Source: Phocoena phocoena
Taxonomy: Eukaryota; Chordata; Mammalia; Artiodactyla; Phocoenidae
Length of the DNA stretch: 64,000 bases
Direction: 5' to 3'
Assembly (NCBI RefSeq): GCF_963924675.1
Contig: NC_089225.1
Coordinates: 112,358,313 to 112,422,312 of the forward strand
Shown: positions 1-11,916 of the stretch, in pieces
Layout of the letters: each line of letters starts with the position of its first letter
Position numbering within the stretch: position 1 is the first letter of the stretch
Position numbers and translations under genes: made by a program
The notes under the pieces: generated by a model
Databases searched by the model: none
What the model saw: only the letters and a program-made list of their open reading frames with translations
What the model was told of the DNA's origin: nothing

Positions 1-2150
1 TTTGCTAAAGCTGGCGGCCCTATCCACAGCAGCCACATTGGGTGACACGTCCCCTTGGACACTCAGGGATGGTGGCAAGTAGGCAGGTGTCTGCAGGGCA
101 CAGAAGAAGTGTGGCTGGGAGAGACGTCTGGGGCGGCATCCGTGTCAAGATGGTGTGAGAGGCTCGGATATAAGGGATGGCCCCGGGGGTGTGGATGCGG
201 GTGGGGCGCAGGCTCCCGTTGGAGGCCGGGGAGGGGAGGCCGAGGCCGAGGAGAGGCTGAGACAGAGACTGGGGAAGGCAGTTCGCAGGGGCGAGTGTGG
301 AAGAGGTGACAGCTAGTGCAGCCTGGAGAAGGTCAGGTCCTCTGAGAAGGTGCAGAGAGGGCTCACCCAGAGTGCTGCCTACTGAGGGTGTCCTCCCGTG
401 CCGGGGTTTTAGACATGCAGATCTGTGATTCATCTGGAATGTCTGCTGATTTTCTAGCTAAGTGACTGTTGGGATTTGAATGGTGATTGCCCTGATTTGT
501 TGACTGATCTGGGAGGATTTTAACAAGACCACCTGTTCAGGAAACAGCAGTCTGTCCTCAACCCCACCCACAGGATTCCTTTTCTCCTGCAGATTACTTC
601 TTCAATTTCTAGAAATCTTGTGGTTTCTGGCTGCTACTATGACTGGGATATCTCCCCCAATTTATCTTCTATCTGGTCATTGCTGGAACATAAGCTCCTT
701 TTTTGTGCATTTGTTTTACACTTGGCGGTCTTTGTGCACATGGTTTCTAACGGTGCCAGCTTCTTGTTTTGTTTTCGTTCTTCTCCCCCTTGGCTTTTTC
801 AGATCATTAGATCATCTGTAAGGAAGGGTGTCACCTCCTCCCCACGTTGACACTCTTGGTTCCCCGCTCCAGCTGGGTTGGAGGGTGACTCTCTGCTGAG
901 TAGGGGGTGTGGCCGCAGCTGCCTTCCTTCATTCCTGGCTGAGGGCAACAGTGCCTCAAACCTTCAGTCTTTCTCCTTTGGGCAAGATGCTTCTTAAATT
1001 TTATTTTATGTTTGCTAGAGACGGGGAGGGGAAGGGATAGAGAATGAGTCTTCTTTCCGTGTGTGAAATACTCTTTTATGATGTTGAGGAAGAATCATTT
1101 CTTCCATGGCAGTGCGCAGAGCTCTGAGTTCCCTCCTTGAGGGGCGGGCTGCTGGCACTGGTGAAATGGGGCCCCAGGTGGAGAGGGGGTTCGCCAGTGT
1201 GAATCTTCCTGCATTTCTGGGATGAATGGAGTGTTCCTTGGGTCCCTGTGCTGGCTTTCAGCAGACTTGGGAGTCTGTTGCCCACTGCTTATTCTGAGTT
1301 ATGCTTTGCTATTCCTAAGTGAGATTGCTCTGCACTTTCTTTGGTAGGTTTTCTTAGCAGCACTGGGGTTTCTTCCCAAAAGAGGTTTGTGAACGTTCAT
1401 TCTTTCTGTCTGCGTCGGGGCAGATGGGATGATGTTAATGACCAGCTCCTCCAGGACCTGAAGGACCTTCATTTTCACTTGCAAAACCATCGAGTGGGGC
1501 CCTGTTTGGCAGGAAAGATAACTGAGAACGTTTGCAGTGTCTTCGTGGGTCTTGGTCCTCTTGGGTTTCCTATTTCTCATAGTGATGATGTTTCACATTT
1601 TCCTGTGAACTTGTCCATTTTATCCAATATGTCATTAATAGAGGCATCTTATTTTTCTGTTTCCCGCTGTATCTGTGGACATATGTTTGCCATGTCTGGT
1701 CTGAATTGGTATTTTCCTGTCATCTCTCGATCAGAAGAGACAGTGATTTATCTCTGTTATTAGACCCCTCCCCTCCCCCCAGAAGAACCAGTTCATTTCC
1801 CTTGAATGCCAAATCCATTTGTTTCTGTTCTGTCTTTTTCAGGAATGAAACTTGTTCTTTGGCATCATGGCTGCAGCCCCTGAATTTCTTTCTGTCTTGT
1901 GCCCGTTGCTAATATTTTCTTGATTTTCTGTCTTTGTGGGTTTTATATCTTCTTAAAATATGACTTATTTGGAAGCAAGTTTTTAACAATCCCAGTGACT
2001 CAGCCTTTTGGTTTCTCCCCCGACACTCCGTGGTCAGGAAGCAGTCGTAGACCACCGCCACGGCTTAGTGCGAGTGAAGGCATCGTTCTGGGCCTTGCAG
2101 AATTTCCCTTCTTTAAAAGGCCCCTAAACCCACAAGAAGAGTGTGGAGTT

Positions 2151-2281
2151 TTGTTTGTTTGTTTGTTTTTTGGCCGTGCTGAGCAGCTTGCAGGGTCCTA
2201 GTTCCTCAACCGGGGATCAAACCCCGGGCCTTCAGCAGTGCAAGCACCGAGTCCTAACTACTGGACGGCCAGGGAATTTCC
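2151..2281 (-). mobile_element. CHR-class tRNA-derived SINE (short form), antisense
   Basis: An antisense copy: T-rich tail (GTTT)n at the left, then GGCCGTGCTGAGCAGCTTGC, box B-like GGGGATCAAACCCCGG, and the head CTGGACGGCCAGGGAATTTC at the right. An imperfect target duplication (GAGTGTGGAGTTTT / GAGCGTGGAGTTTT) flanks it. Confidence 0.85.
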
Positions 2282-2555
2282 GAGCGTGGAGTTTTTATGT
2301 GTTGATTCTAGTCATCATTTTAAACTATATTACTTACGTATCCTTACTTATTGTAGTCCCCCAGCTGTGTCAGGGCTGTGAGAACTGTGTTTCAACCCCA
2401 CGCTGCTTCTCTGATTCACTTTTCTGTCGCTGAGCTCCTGCACGTTCTGTGCCACTGGGACAGTGGGGAATTCACACACCTAATCCCTGCCAGTCACATC
2501 CACGTGAGGAGTTCTTATAGCATAACCTTCTGTGTCCTCTTTATTGTTGTTTTTT

Positions 2556-2760
2556 TTGTTTTTTTTTTGCGGTACGCGGGCCTCTCACCGTTGTGGCCTC
2601 TCCCATTACGGAGCACAGGCTCCGGACGTGCAGGCTCGGCGGCCACGGCTCACGGGCCCAGCTGCTCCGCGGCATGTGGGATCTCCCCGGACCGGGGCAT
2701 GAACCCGTGTCCCCTGCATCGGCAGGCGGACTCTCAACCACTGCGCCACCAGGGAAGCCC
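2556..2760 (-). mobile_element. CHR-2-type SINE, cetacean form, antisense
   Basis: Poly-T, then GCGGTACGCGGGCCTCTCAC, the GCTCACGGGCCCAGC block and the tRNA-like head ending CGCCACCAGGGAAGCCC. The target duplication CCTCTTTATTGTT / CCTCTTCATTGTT flanks it. Its head end was later caught up in the tandem array that follows. Confidence 0.92.
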
Positions 2761-3121
2761 CTCTTCATTGTTTTTTTAATTTTATTTTTTTACTTTTAAC
2801 TGTGGTAGAATACATAACCACTGTGCCACCAGGGAAGCCCCTCTTCATTGTTTTTTTAATTTTTTTTTTTTACTTTTAACTGTGGTAGAATACATAACCA
2901 CTGCGCCACCAGGGAAGCCCCTCTTCATTGTTTTTTTAATTTTATTTTTTTTACTTTTAACTGTGGTAGAATACATAACCACTGCGCCACCAGGGAAGCC
3001 CCTCTTCATTGTTTTTTCAATTTTATTTTTTTTACTTTTAACTGTGGTAGAATACATAACCACTGCGCCACCAGGGAAGCCCCTCTTCATTGTTTTTTTA
3101 ATTTTATTTTTTTACTTTTAA
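2741..3121. repeat. 80-81 bp tandem array, about 4.7 units, spanning a SINE head / L1 junction
   Basis: The string CTGCGCCACCAGGGAAGCCC (CTGTGCC in one unit) recurs at 2741, 2821, 2901, 2982 and 3063, giving steps of 80, 80, 81 and 81. Each unit contains the last 20 bases of the SINE, the TCTTCATTGTTTTTT target site, an AT-rich run and TTTTAACTGTGGTAGAATAC. The final unit runs on into single-copy L1 sequence (ATACATATAAAATTTACC). Units differ by only a few bases. Confidence 0.95.
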
Positions 3122-3835
3122 TTGTGGTAGAATACATATAAAATTTACCATCTTAACCATTTTAAGGTGGTTACAGTTCTGTGGCATTGAGGCTATTCAC
3201 ATTGCCCTGCAATCGTTGTCACCACCCGCCTCCAGAACTTTTGCATCTTCCCAAAATGTTACTCTACCCACGAAGCACTAACTCCCCATCCCCTTCCCCC
3301 AGCCCCTGGCAACCACCTTTCTACTTTCTGTCTCTTTGATTCTGACTACTGTGGGCACCTCACATGAATTGGAATCATATAGTATTTGTCTTTTTGTGAG
3401 TGGCTTATTTCACTTAGCATTATGTCTTCATTCATGCTATGGCATGTGTCACAATTTCCTTCTTTTTTAAGGCTGAATAATGTTCCCTCCTATGTATATA
3501 CCACATTTTGTTTATCCATTCATCTATCGATGACACCTGGATTGCGTCCACCTTCTGGCGATTGTGAATAACGCTGCTATGAACACAGGTGTGCAAGTAT
3601 CTCTTAGAGACCCTGTTTTCAATTTTCTTGAGTAAATACCCAGAAGTGGAATTGCTGGATCATATGGTAGTTCTATGTTTACTATTTTGAGGAACTGCTC
3701 TACTGTTTTCCACAGTAACTGCACCATTTTCCATTCCCACCAGCAGTGCACAAGGGTTCCGATGTCACCACATCCTCACCAGCACTTGTTCTTTCCTGGT
3801 TTTTTGACGGTAGCTGTCCTGATGGGTGTGGGACG
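3121..3835 (-). mobile_element. L1 fragment, antisense (3' UTR and ORF2 end)
   Basis: The minus strand of 3524-3751 encodes L1 ORF2 C-terminal residues ([20 protein letters not shown] and [19 protein letters not shown]). To its left is the L1 3' region (ATACATATAAAATTTACCAT, CCAGAACTTTTGCATC). The reverse transcriptase part is absent, so this is a 5'-truncated dead copy. Confidence 0.88.
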
Positions 3836-5234
3836 CCCTTTCTCTCTTTCCGGGTGGAACTTGACTTTGTGCTTTATTATTTTTTGGTTTTACATTTGTC
3901 TGACTCCACCGCCCACCTTTTGTGTGTTATTCTGTATCACTTAGGCGTTTGATCTCATTTAGCATCCTGTTTTCTCGTGGATTCAGGGCACACATCGACA
4001 GGTCCTCCCACACCCAGCACAGAGCAGGCGCTTCAAGGAGGGGAGGGAGGAGGGCAAGCAGCATCCCTGGGCCAGAGCAAGGGGACGGTGGGTCTGCAGG
4101 CTGACCGCAAGGATGAAAATCAAGTGACAGGAGAATCCTCGAGGTGAGGGCTTCATTGGAGCAAGTTGCTGCTTGAGGGGGAAGCGGAAGGGCCCCTGGG
4201 CCGGGAGGAGGGGACTCTTCCTGCTCTCTCTCAGCCTTTGACTGGCTGCTCAGAGAGTGGCAAGGGCGGGAATTCCTCTTGCCAGGCATGGAGAGCATCC
4301 TGGGACAGGGGGCGAGCTGGACCAGCTGACCTCCTGCAGAGGGAGGGCATTAGATAGAACAGACGGGAGAGGAAGAGCTCAGGGGAAGCCGAGGAGCTTT
4401 CGCTCTAGAGGAAGTTCAGTGTGACGGAGCCTGGCAGTGGGGAGACGCCCAGGGGCCACGTGGAGAATGCTGGAGGGACCACGGCACCCACTCAGGGGCT
4501 GACACAGGGACCCACCAGCCCACCAACGATGGAGCGTGGTGACCGATGGAGCCGGTTCAGGAGACCCCCGACTCGCGGGCGGCAGGAATGGGCACTCAGA
4601 TGGGCTGGGGAGCTCCTCCCTTGGGCCCCAGGCTCTCCATCCTCTGGAGGGGTCGTCTCCAGGCTCTCTTGGCCCAGCCCCTGTCGGTAAGGTCGCTGGG
4701 ATGTGCTTCTCCAGTCGCTGTGCAGTGATTCATCTGCGTGTCAGAAAAGCATGCAAAGATAGACTCCCTTAACAAGCGAGACGTTGAAATTAGTTTCTAA
4801 AATCATGAAAATCCTTTTGCTTTCCTCTGAGGGCACCACATGTTCCTTAAAGACACCAGTGATTTTAGTGGGAGCAATGGGCTTGAGTCGGCTGTACCTG
4901 CTCAGGTAGAAAATGCTGGTCCCCTGGGATTAGGCGGACCCGGTGCCGGCAGGAGGCAGCTCGGCCGCTGGCTCTTGGCTTGACCTCATGTCCTTCAGGG
5001 CGCCTGCACGCGGCCAGGCATCCATCTCATGGGACTCCCATCTCTCCAGTGAGACCCCCTCCACGGGGAGGTGGCCCTGGGGAAGCCACCTGCGGAGGTG
5101 ACTTGGTTCGAGGCTCTCACAGCCTCAGCGGACATGGATCATCTATAGCCTTTGGGGCTGCTTTCAGGGTCTCTGGCGTCGAGGTGGCCGCCCTCAGCAT
5201 CTCTCCCACGTGGTCTGAGATGAGCATGCCAGGG
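3836..5234. other. intron 1 single-copy stretch
   Basis: Moderately GC-rich sequence with no recognisable exon, RNA gene or young repeat. Open frames overlap on both strands and carry no domain. Confidence 0.6.
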
Positions 5235-5410
5235 GTTGCATCCCAGCTCCACCACTCCTGGGCTGTGTGGCTCTGAGCAGGTTACCTAGCCTCTCAGGGC
5301 CCCTCCGTCCCCATGTGTAAAATGAGAGAATAATACCTGCCCTGTTGGTTACTTGCAAGGATTAAATAAGCTGATGCCCGTAGAGGGCTTAGGACAGGGG
5401 CTGGCGACAT
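5235..5410 (+). repeat. MIR (ancient tRNA-derived SINE)
   Basis: Matches the MIR body: CAGCTCCACCACTCCTGGGC, GTAAAATGAGAGAATAATAC, ATTAAATAAGCTGATGCCCG and the tail TAGGACAGGGGCTGGC. Confidence 0.85.
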
Positions 5411-6454
5411 GAACTGCAGCTGTCACAACCTTCGATGGGGCCTTCCCAGCATGTGGCAGTGGGAGGGGAAGTAGCAGTCCTTTTGCAATTGATGTGTAAC
5501 CCATCTAGAGCCTGATCTGCATTCTATCCATTCATACCAACTTGCTTCCAAAGAGAAGACAGACAGTGGCTCTTGATAGACACACAGGCACCTTAAGGCA
5601 CCGAAATATGACCTGGTATCACATTACGCAGTCCCCAAAACCCTCCAGGAGGGGATGAAATCCACAGAGTATTTAACCAAGGAGGAGAGAGAAGCGTCTC
5701 ACAAGCTGCTGGCTGAGGACAGGCTGACGCCCAAACCACCCTGCGCTTTCTAGAAGCCAGAACAGACCGGGAAAGTTAAGAGAGCTGTCCCTGGCCAGGA
5801 GTGCGGTGTGCCCCAGCACATCTGCTCCTTCAGTGAGTGTGCCGTCAGCCAGAAGCCTGCTGAGGGCTGGCGCTGGGTGTGCAGGAGACACAGTCTCCGA
5901 GGCCCCTCGGTGGCTAACCAAGGGTTAGAAGACGGTGCAATGCACGGTCAGAGAGGGATCTGTGCTGAGCAGGGCAGAGGAGGTGATGGTTCACTGGGCC
6001 TTGAGGGTTGAGTAGGAGTTTTTACTGGACACACAGAGTTCCTGTTTTTTCACTTTGTCGTCCGGGTTTTTGTTTTCTTTTTCCAGAGTAGACTGAGAAA
6101 GGCTGAAGGTAACATGTTCAAACCAAGTTCTGTTTACATCATCCTCTGGGGCATTCAGTGACAGGCCAGGCATGTAGCTGCCTCGGCATTTGGCTCCCAA
6201 GTGGCTGTACCCAGGAGAGCCCTGGAAGTGGGTGTTTTTCACCCTGCTGGCCCTAGCTGGGTGAGCAAAAAGTGATTCAGCAAGAACACGCCGAGCAAGG
6301 ATTTTTCCGATACTATTAGGAAAAGGTCTGGACAGAATACAGAGAGAATATTTTAGAAATTATACTTTTAACCTGTGGAAAACGTAGAAAAGCATAAAGC
6401 AGAAAATAAAGATCATCTGTAATTACACCACTCAGAGATAACCCACTCGACATT

Positions 6455-6620
6455 TCCTTCAGATTTATTGTTTTCATTGAGGTATAACTGACGTAGAATA
6501 AACTATGTTTAAAGTGTACCATTTGGAAGGTTCTGGCATAGATATACACCCACGTGGACCCAAGACCGTGAGCATGTATGTCTGTCACCTCCAGAAATGT
6601 CCCATGCCTTTGTCCCCTCC
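6455..6620 (-). mobile_element. L1 3' UTR fragment, antisense (old)
   Basis: TTTTCATTGAGGTATAACTG, then a CACCTCCAGAAATGTCCCAT segment, as in old mammalian L1 3' ends. Diverged and without coding sequence. Confidence 0.6.
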
Positions 6621-9600
6621 CTCTCCCGCCCCCTCCCATCACCCCTGCTGGGCCCTGGGGTCAGGCTGGCACTTCCTGTGAGTCGCTAAGGGCCACTCAG
6701 TTTGCAAATCCACAGGGAGGGCCACTCGTCTTGAGGTGGGGTTGGTTCTGTGAACACGTCTTCTGGAAGCCAGGCCTGTTTGCCCACCTGGTGTGGGACG
6801 TTCCCATTTCACAGAGAAAGAAACTGTGGCCGAGAGGTGGCGAGGCCTCCTCTGGGGGTGGGGGTGGGCAGTGTGCTGGGGGCCCTGGAGGCTCACGGGC
6901 TCTGAATTCAGCCCCCAGCCGGTCACTCTGACGAGCAGGCCCCCCAGCAGGTGCCCTTCCCTCGGCTCACCTCCCACCGGTCACCCCAGCCCTGGGAGGA
7001 CCGTGTGAGTCTGCGGCTCCATCTCTGCAAACGTGGGGTGGGATGAGTGGCAGCAGGATGGGCCCGTCCTGCAGACATGCACCACAGGCCAAGGGCACAG
7101 GCATGAAACAACACCTATCAGGTCCTCACTTCTGAGCCCTCATCTCTCGTTAGAAAACCCAAATGCCCCAGAGCCCCGAGGTCCCCCATGGGGAGGCTGC
7201 CGCCCCATCTTTCTGGCCCCAGGCACGTGGCCGTAGGGATCTCACTGCCATTTCTCCTCCCGTCAGGGACATTTTCCAGCTGTTTCTCGAGGCGCCGCCA
7301 GGCTCGCTGGACTGAACGATGCAGACGCCAGGGAAAGTCCTGCCTCGACTCGCTGCTGTCCGCCCGGCAGCCTTGCAGTCGGCCTTTTAAAGACATGAGT
7401 TATGAATGATTAAATTTGCAGTGACACAGGATTGGAACCCATCTGGCCCCAAACAGCTGGTTTTAAAACTTTGGGCAACTTGATTCCATGTTAAAACCAT
7501 AACGTTTCCTCTCTTCCCAATGAAAGACCACACCAGGCTCTTTTTGTTTTTACATCTAAGTGTCATTCTCCTCTACTTAAGAATGAAACTGGTTTCCAGA
7601 TTCACGCAAACAGCTTGCGCAGCCTCATCCCAGCTGTAGGAACGACGGCAAAGAGAACAGCGGCTCTGGGCTCCCCCGGGGCAGGAGAGAAAGGGCAGCG
7701 GGGTAGGGGTGTCTGTTTCCAGGGAGCAGAGGTCCCGCCCTCCGGAGACAGACAGTGGCTCACAGAGAGGTGGGAGCTGCCGCCCAGGGACCAGCCCAGA
7801 GCCAGGCCGGGTCAAGGCCACAGGGCAGGCCCTGCAGCCAGCCCAGGGCAGGGTGGCGCACAGACAGTGTGGGCTAGAGTGTGACCACTGAGGCCGAAGG
7901 GCAGGGTGGCCGCTCAGGCCCTGAGCCGGCCGGGCGGGGACAGGTGGCTGCTGGATGTGTGCAACCCAGAGGAGGGGGCAGCAGGAAGAGGCCGACCCGA
8001 GCGTCAGGGAGGGACCCCTCACAGGGGGGACTGTGGCCTGAGGACACGTCCCTCGGAACCCATTCCAAGCAGGCCCTCGGCCTCTGCCCCCCCCCCACCC
8101 CCCCCCACACTAACTCTGGGGCTTGTGGGCCCCTGCTTCCCTGACATTCCAGGGACTCGGGAGCCACGCAGCACCCTTAGATCAGGTCCCTCCAGCGCTC
8201 ACATCAGCCCGTGGCTTTCTGTCGCGAGCACCCAGTGCCCTGAGATGCCCGTGCATCTTCGTTTGCCGTAAACCAGCCCTTCCAGAGCAGGAGGGGAGCC
8301 CGCCGCGCTTCCTGACCCTCCTTGGGACAGTCCGAGACACCATGCTTCACTCCCACGTAGAATGTCCACTGATAAACTGGGCGTCACCATCTGGTTCACC
8401 TGACAAATATTAACATGCAGAGCCGCTGGGTACCAGGGAGGACATCCGCGTGAGTCAGAAAGAGTGGGCGAGGAGAGGACAGCAAAGCGGTTCTGAGAAA
8501 AGAAAGAACCGTCTGCCTGCCCTAAACAAGGCACTAGATGCAGAGGTGGGGCGGGGGGGGGGGGGGGTGGGGGGGTGGGGGGGTGGGGGGGGTGGTGCTG
8601 GGACCTTAGGGAGGAGGACGGGCGACATTTGAGCCTGAGCTTTGCCAGGAAGGGCGATCCAGGTGGGGAGTGCAGAGCGGATGCCACGAGCAGTGAGGGG
8701 CGGGGGACACACGGAGGGGCGACCGACCTTCAGAACGAGGCTGCAGCTCCTCCCTGAGTCTGTGTCTAAGCCTTCCTGAGCTACCTGCGACCCCCGGCGC
8801 AGGTGGGCTTTCTCGGGGTGTCCTGAGAGGGCAGGGGTGGGGAGCTGCCCCTTCCTCACGGCTGGCCCTCGGGTGCACGTGCGCGCCGTGTGGACCCTGA
8901 GGGGGCCACACCCGGGCTGTTGGGAAGCGACGTGAACTCAGGGGCTTTTTCAGAGGCTCCAGCGTCTCCCTCCCCGGCCCCCTGAGCGTCCCGGGGGCCT
9001 CACTCCTTCACACCCAGCAGGGCGCCCCTTCCCAGGGTGTCAAGGGAGGGTCAGCCCTGCGCCCGCCCCCCGTCCTCTCCTGGGGGCTCCTCCGAAGGGC
9101 TTTCCCTCTTGCCAGCCTTTCATCTTCCCCGTTCCCCCCCATTACTCCCGGCTTCTCGAGCTAAAACCCCCGGGGGTCCTCCCCATCTGAGCGGCTTCCA
9201 GGCCCCGGCCTGCCTGTCCGGGCCTGGGGGACAGTGGGACCCTCCGGGCGGCGGGTGTGGAAGCAGGCACCTCAGCATGCAGGCAGGTGCAGCCCGAGGC
9301 TGCTTCCAGCTCCTGCCACTGGTCTCATCTCCACTTCCACCTGCCGTGGGTTCCCTGCGTTTGCGGTTTTATTTGTAATTAATCACAGAGTTGTACTTTT
9401 ACTGCTATGAAATGTCACTTTGTTAGCTTGGCCCCCCTGCCGAGATGTGTCCAGCCTGGAGTCTGTCACTTAAATTAGGTAAATGGGCTCGTTAGCCTCC
9501 CACCCCGTCACATGTCGGGGGACGTGGAATCCAGGGGCGCGGGGTCGTCACGGGGATCCTGGAGAGGCGTGTGGAGCCCCCGCCATTGCGTCCCCCGGGA

Positions 9601-11777
9601 GAGCGGAGAGGCCTCGTCGTGGCTCCCTCTGACCACAGCCCTCCCCGACCCCAAGTCTCCGACCCTGCCGGACACGGCGTGCTTGTCACTGGCCACCAGT
9701 CCCCACTGTGCTGAGAACCAGCGGTGCCGGGAGGGGACGGCTCTCGTGCACCTCCGCCCGGCTTCCAGGCGCACAGGCTCTGGCAGGAGGTCAGTGCCCT
9801 GCACAGGCTCCGGGGCCCCCCGCCAGCTCCCTCGCCTCAGACTCTCGGCGGGGCAGGGACGGAGCATGCTTTTCCTGCCTGCGAGGGGCCCCTGTGCCCG
9901 GCCTGCCCTTCACTTCTGTTGAAGGCAGCCCGTCGCTGTTACCTGTAACCAGCACCACTGTCCACCTACCCCTCTCCCAAGTCCACAGGCTTCCTCTGAG
10001 AGCCCGTCCTCCCCTCTGCCCCGGCCAGGCCTTCAGCTTCCCGTTCATCTCTCCGTTCTGCCCACCGTGGGCCGGTCAGAGCCCCGTCTGTGGTGTGTGA
10101 ACTTCTTCATCTACCCTCCTGTCCACCTGCCCAGCCGCTCAGCCATCCCCCCACCCAGCCATTTACCCATCCCCCCGCCTCGTCCCCCCACGCAGTAACT
10201 CTTGAGCCCCCAGAGTCGCACACTAGAATGGCTCTTCCCAGCCCCCGGCCGTCACCACCTCTCTGGCCACGCCCCACCTTCCTCACCTACCCCCTCCCTG
10301 AGATCTGCAGCAGAGGACAGGTCAGGCCTGGTGCCCCACTTCCTGCTTCCGGCCCGAGCCTCGCGGTCTGGGAGTCGGCCGGGTGCAGGCCCCAACGGGG
10401 GCAGGGCTAGTTCAGTCCAGTCTACACCGCTTCCAGTGCTCGGACCTTGGGCCGGCTTCTGAGCCCCGAATCCCCAGTTCCCATCTGTAAGGCGATGATC
10501 ACCATAGGACCCCACCTCGGGGTAGTCGTAAAGAGCTTTGAGCAGCGCCCGAATATTGTAGGGACTGGAGAACCAGCTCCTCTGCATTTTCCTCTGGGAA
10601 GACAGAGGGGGAGGGGGAGGAGTCCGAGGGGCCAGGGGCTCCCACCTGAGCGCACACCCCTACCAGGCCCAAGCGCCCCAAGTGACAGCTTGCCGTCCAC
10701 CCATGTCCCTGAGTCCCAGAATTCCCAGCGCAGCCCCTCCCCCCAGGGATTTGGAAGGGCCTGCGGGGCGGGGCGGGTGGGTGCCTGCAGGCAGAGGACG
10801 CAGCATGGCCTGGGGGGCGGCGGGGGGTGCCTGCAGGCAGAGCCCAAGCAGGGAATGCAGGGACTCCGACCCCACCCCAAAGAGCAGCAAGAAGGTGGAC
10901 AGTGGACGCTCAGCCTGAAGAGGGGAGGGGAAGGAGGCCTGGCGCGGGGAGGACCCAGTGGAGAAGCCTCCTCGCCTGCCTGGCGTCCACGGGAGCCAGG
11001 CTTGGGCTTGGGGGAAATGAGTGAAGTTTGCTTTGTGCACGGCACTGCTTGGCCGTTTGTAATTTCTGACTGTACCTTCATCTAGGCGGGAGGGTAGAAA
11101 CATTTCACGTGACAGTTTGTCTGCTTGGTGGTTTCTAACTGGTGAACATCCAGACACGGAGGATGTGAGCTCGGTGCTGGGTGCTGCGGCGCGGCCCACA
11201 GGTGCCGCGGAGGAAGAGGGGCGGGCGGCGGTCTCCAGGACCCTGTGCCGCTGGCCCTCCCTGGGGCGGGCTGATTCCTTCTCACTCCCCAGCAGAGGCC
11301 TGGTGGCCTCGCGGTGATGAACCAGGGTCCGGTCCCAGCAAGCTGTTCTCGCAGCCGCAGTTTCCATGTCAGTGAAGGGCAGGCCTTGGGAACCATATCG
11401 GGAGTGGTGTGAGGATGAAACAGTATGTGAGAGTCAGACCCTGTGCCCCGGACAAGAGGAAGTGCGGTCCCCATTCTGTCGCTGTCGCCCAGGGAGACCT
11501 CATCATCAGACCTGCTATTAGCAGGCAGGGCCTTTGCTGGGCCCCGAAACAACTGACGAAGAAATGATCCAGTTGGAGCCTAGACGCCCCCTCCAGGGAT
11601 CACGGGGACCCCAGGGCATCCTGGTGGCCTCAGAGTCAGACAGGGCTCCCCGGCGGGCCCTGGGCTGGGAGCCCCGATGGATGTGGGCTGTGGACAGAAA
11701 AGTCCCTGACCCGCAGTGGGGGCAGGCGGGCCCGGCGAGGCCGGAGGGTGACAGTCGTCTGGGGGCTGTCGTTGCAG
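6621..11777. other. GC-rich intron 1 stretch before exon 2
   Basis: GC-rich single-copy DNA with short MIR-like traces (about 6795-6840 and 10470-10560), a poly-C run near 8088-8107, the G tract at 8547, and CCAT/CCCC-rich low-complexity text at 10110-10190. The paired frames of about 210-220 residues on opposite strands at 10.4-11.1 kb are low-complexity artefacts. No second exon seen. Confidence 0.6.
8547..8601 (+). repeat. G-rich tract with quadruplex-forming runs
   Basis: A run of about 55 bases of almost pure G broken by single T or C bases, giving more than four runs of seven or more G. It directly satisfies the usual G-quadruplex pattern. It lies in intron 1 about 3.2 kb before exon 2. 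Confidence 0.85.
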
Positions 11778-11916
11778 TGAGCCACCTCTTCATGGCCACC
11801 GCCTGCCAGGACGCCACCTTCAGCACCCTCCTCCACGAGCTCTGCCTCGCCCAGTTCCAGGTGGACATGGAGGCCGTCGGGAGGCCGCTGTGGTGCGACT
11901 GGGGCAAGACCATCGG
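11778..11916 (+). CDS. RAMP1: RAMP1 exon 2 (receptor activity-modifying protein 1, N-terminal ectodomain)
   Basis: RAMP1 is a single-pass membrane protein that binds the calcitonin receptor-like receptor, carries it to the cell surface and completes the CGRP-binding pocket. This 139-nt exon encodes residues 19-63 plus two split codons (18 and 64). The acceptor is GTTGCAG before 11778 (phase 1) and the donor is GTGAGT at 11917 (phase 2). Readable blocks include HLFMATACQDATF, LCLAQFQVDMEAVG and LWCDWGKTI, which match human RAMP1 as I recall it with scattered substitutions and no indel. The ectodomain cysteines at positions 27, 40 and 57 are present. The first few codons are the end of the signal peptide, so mature protein should start near CQDA. 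There is no N-glycosylation sequon, as expected for RAMP1 and unlike RAMP2 and RAMP3. Exon 1 is not in the window. The ATG inside HLFM should not be taken as the start. Confidence 0.96.

Larger units (their letters stand above)
1..11777 (+). other. RAMP1: RAMP1 intron 1 (partial, 3' part)
   Basis: Everything upstream of exon 2 is read as intron 1, because codon 18 is split and the signal-peptide exon has not appeared. I see no other exon of a known gene here. The content is single-copy GC-rich DNA, two SINEs, L1 and MIR fragments, and a tandem array at 2.7-3.1 kb. The intron continues beyond the left edge of the window. An alternative first exon inside it cannot be excluded from sequence alone. 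Confidence 0.8.

Noticed and set aside
2741..3121. Five spaced repeats of a 20-base string, superficially CRISPR-like
   Set aside because: The intervals between them are copies of each other, so it is an ordinary tandem array.
10422..11085. Open frames of about 210-220 codons on both strands over the same interval
   Set aside because: Mirrored frames are a composition effect. Neither product resembles a known protein.
11770..11805. ATG in exon 2 as a possible RAMP1 start
   Set aside because: It lies inside the signal-peptide end (HLFMATACQ), downstream of a phase-1 acceptor; the true start is in the exon upstream of the window.
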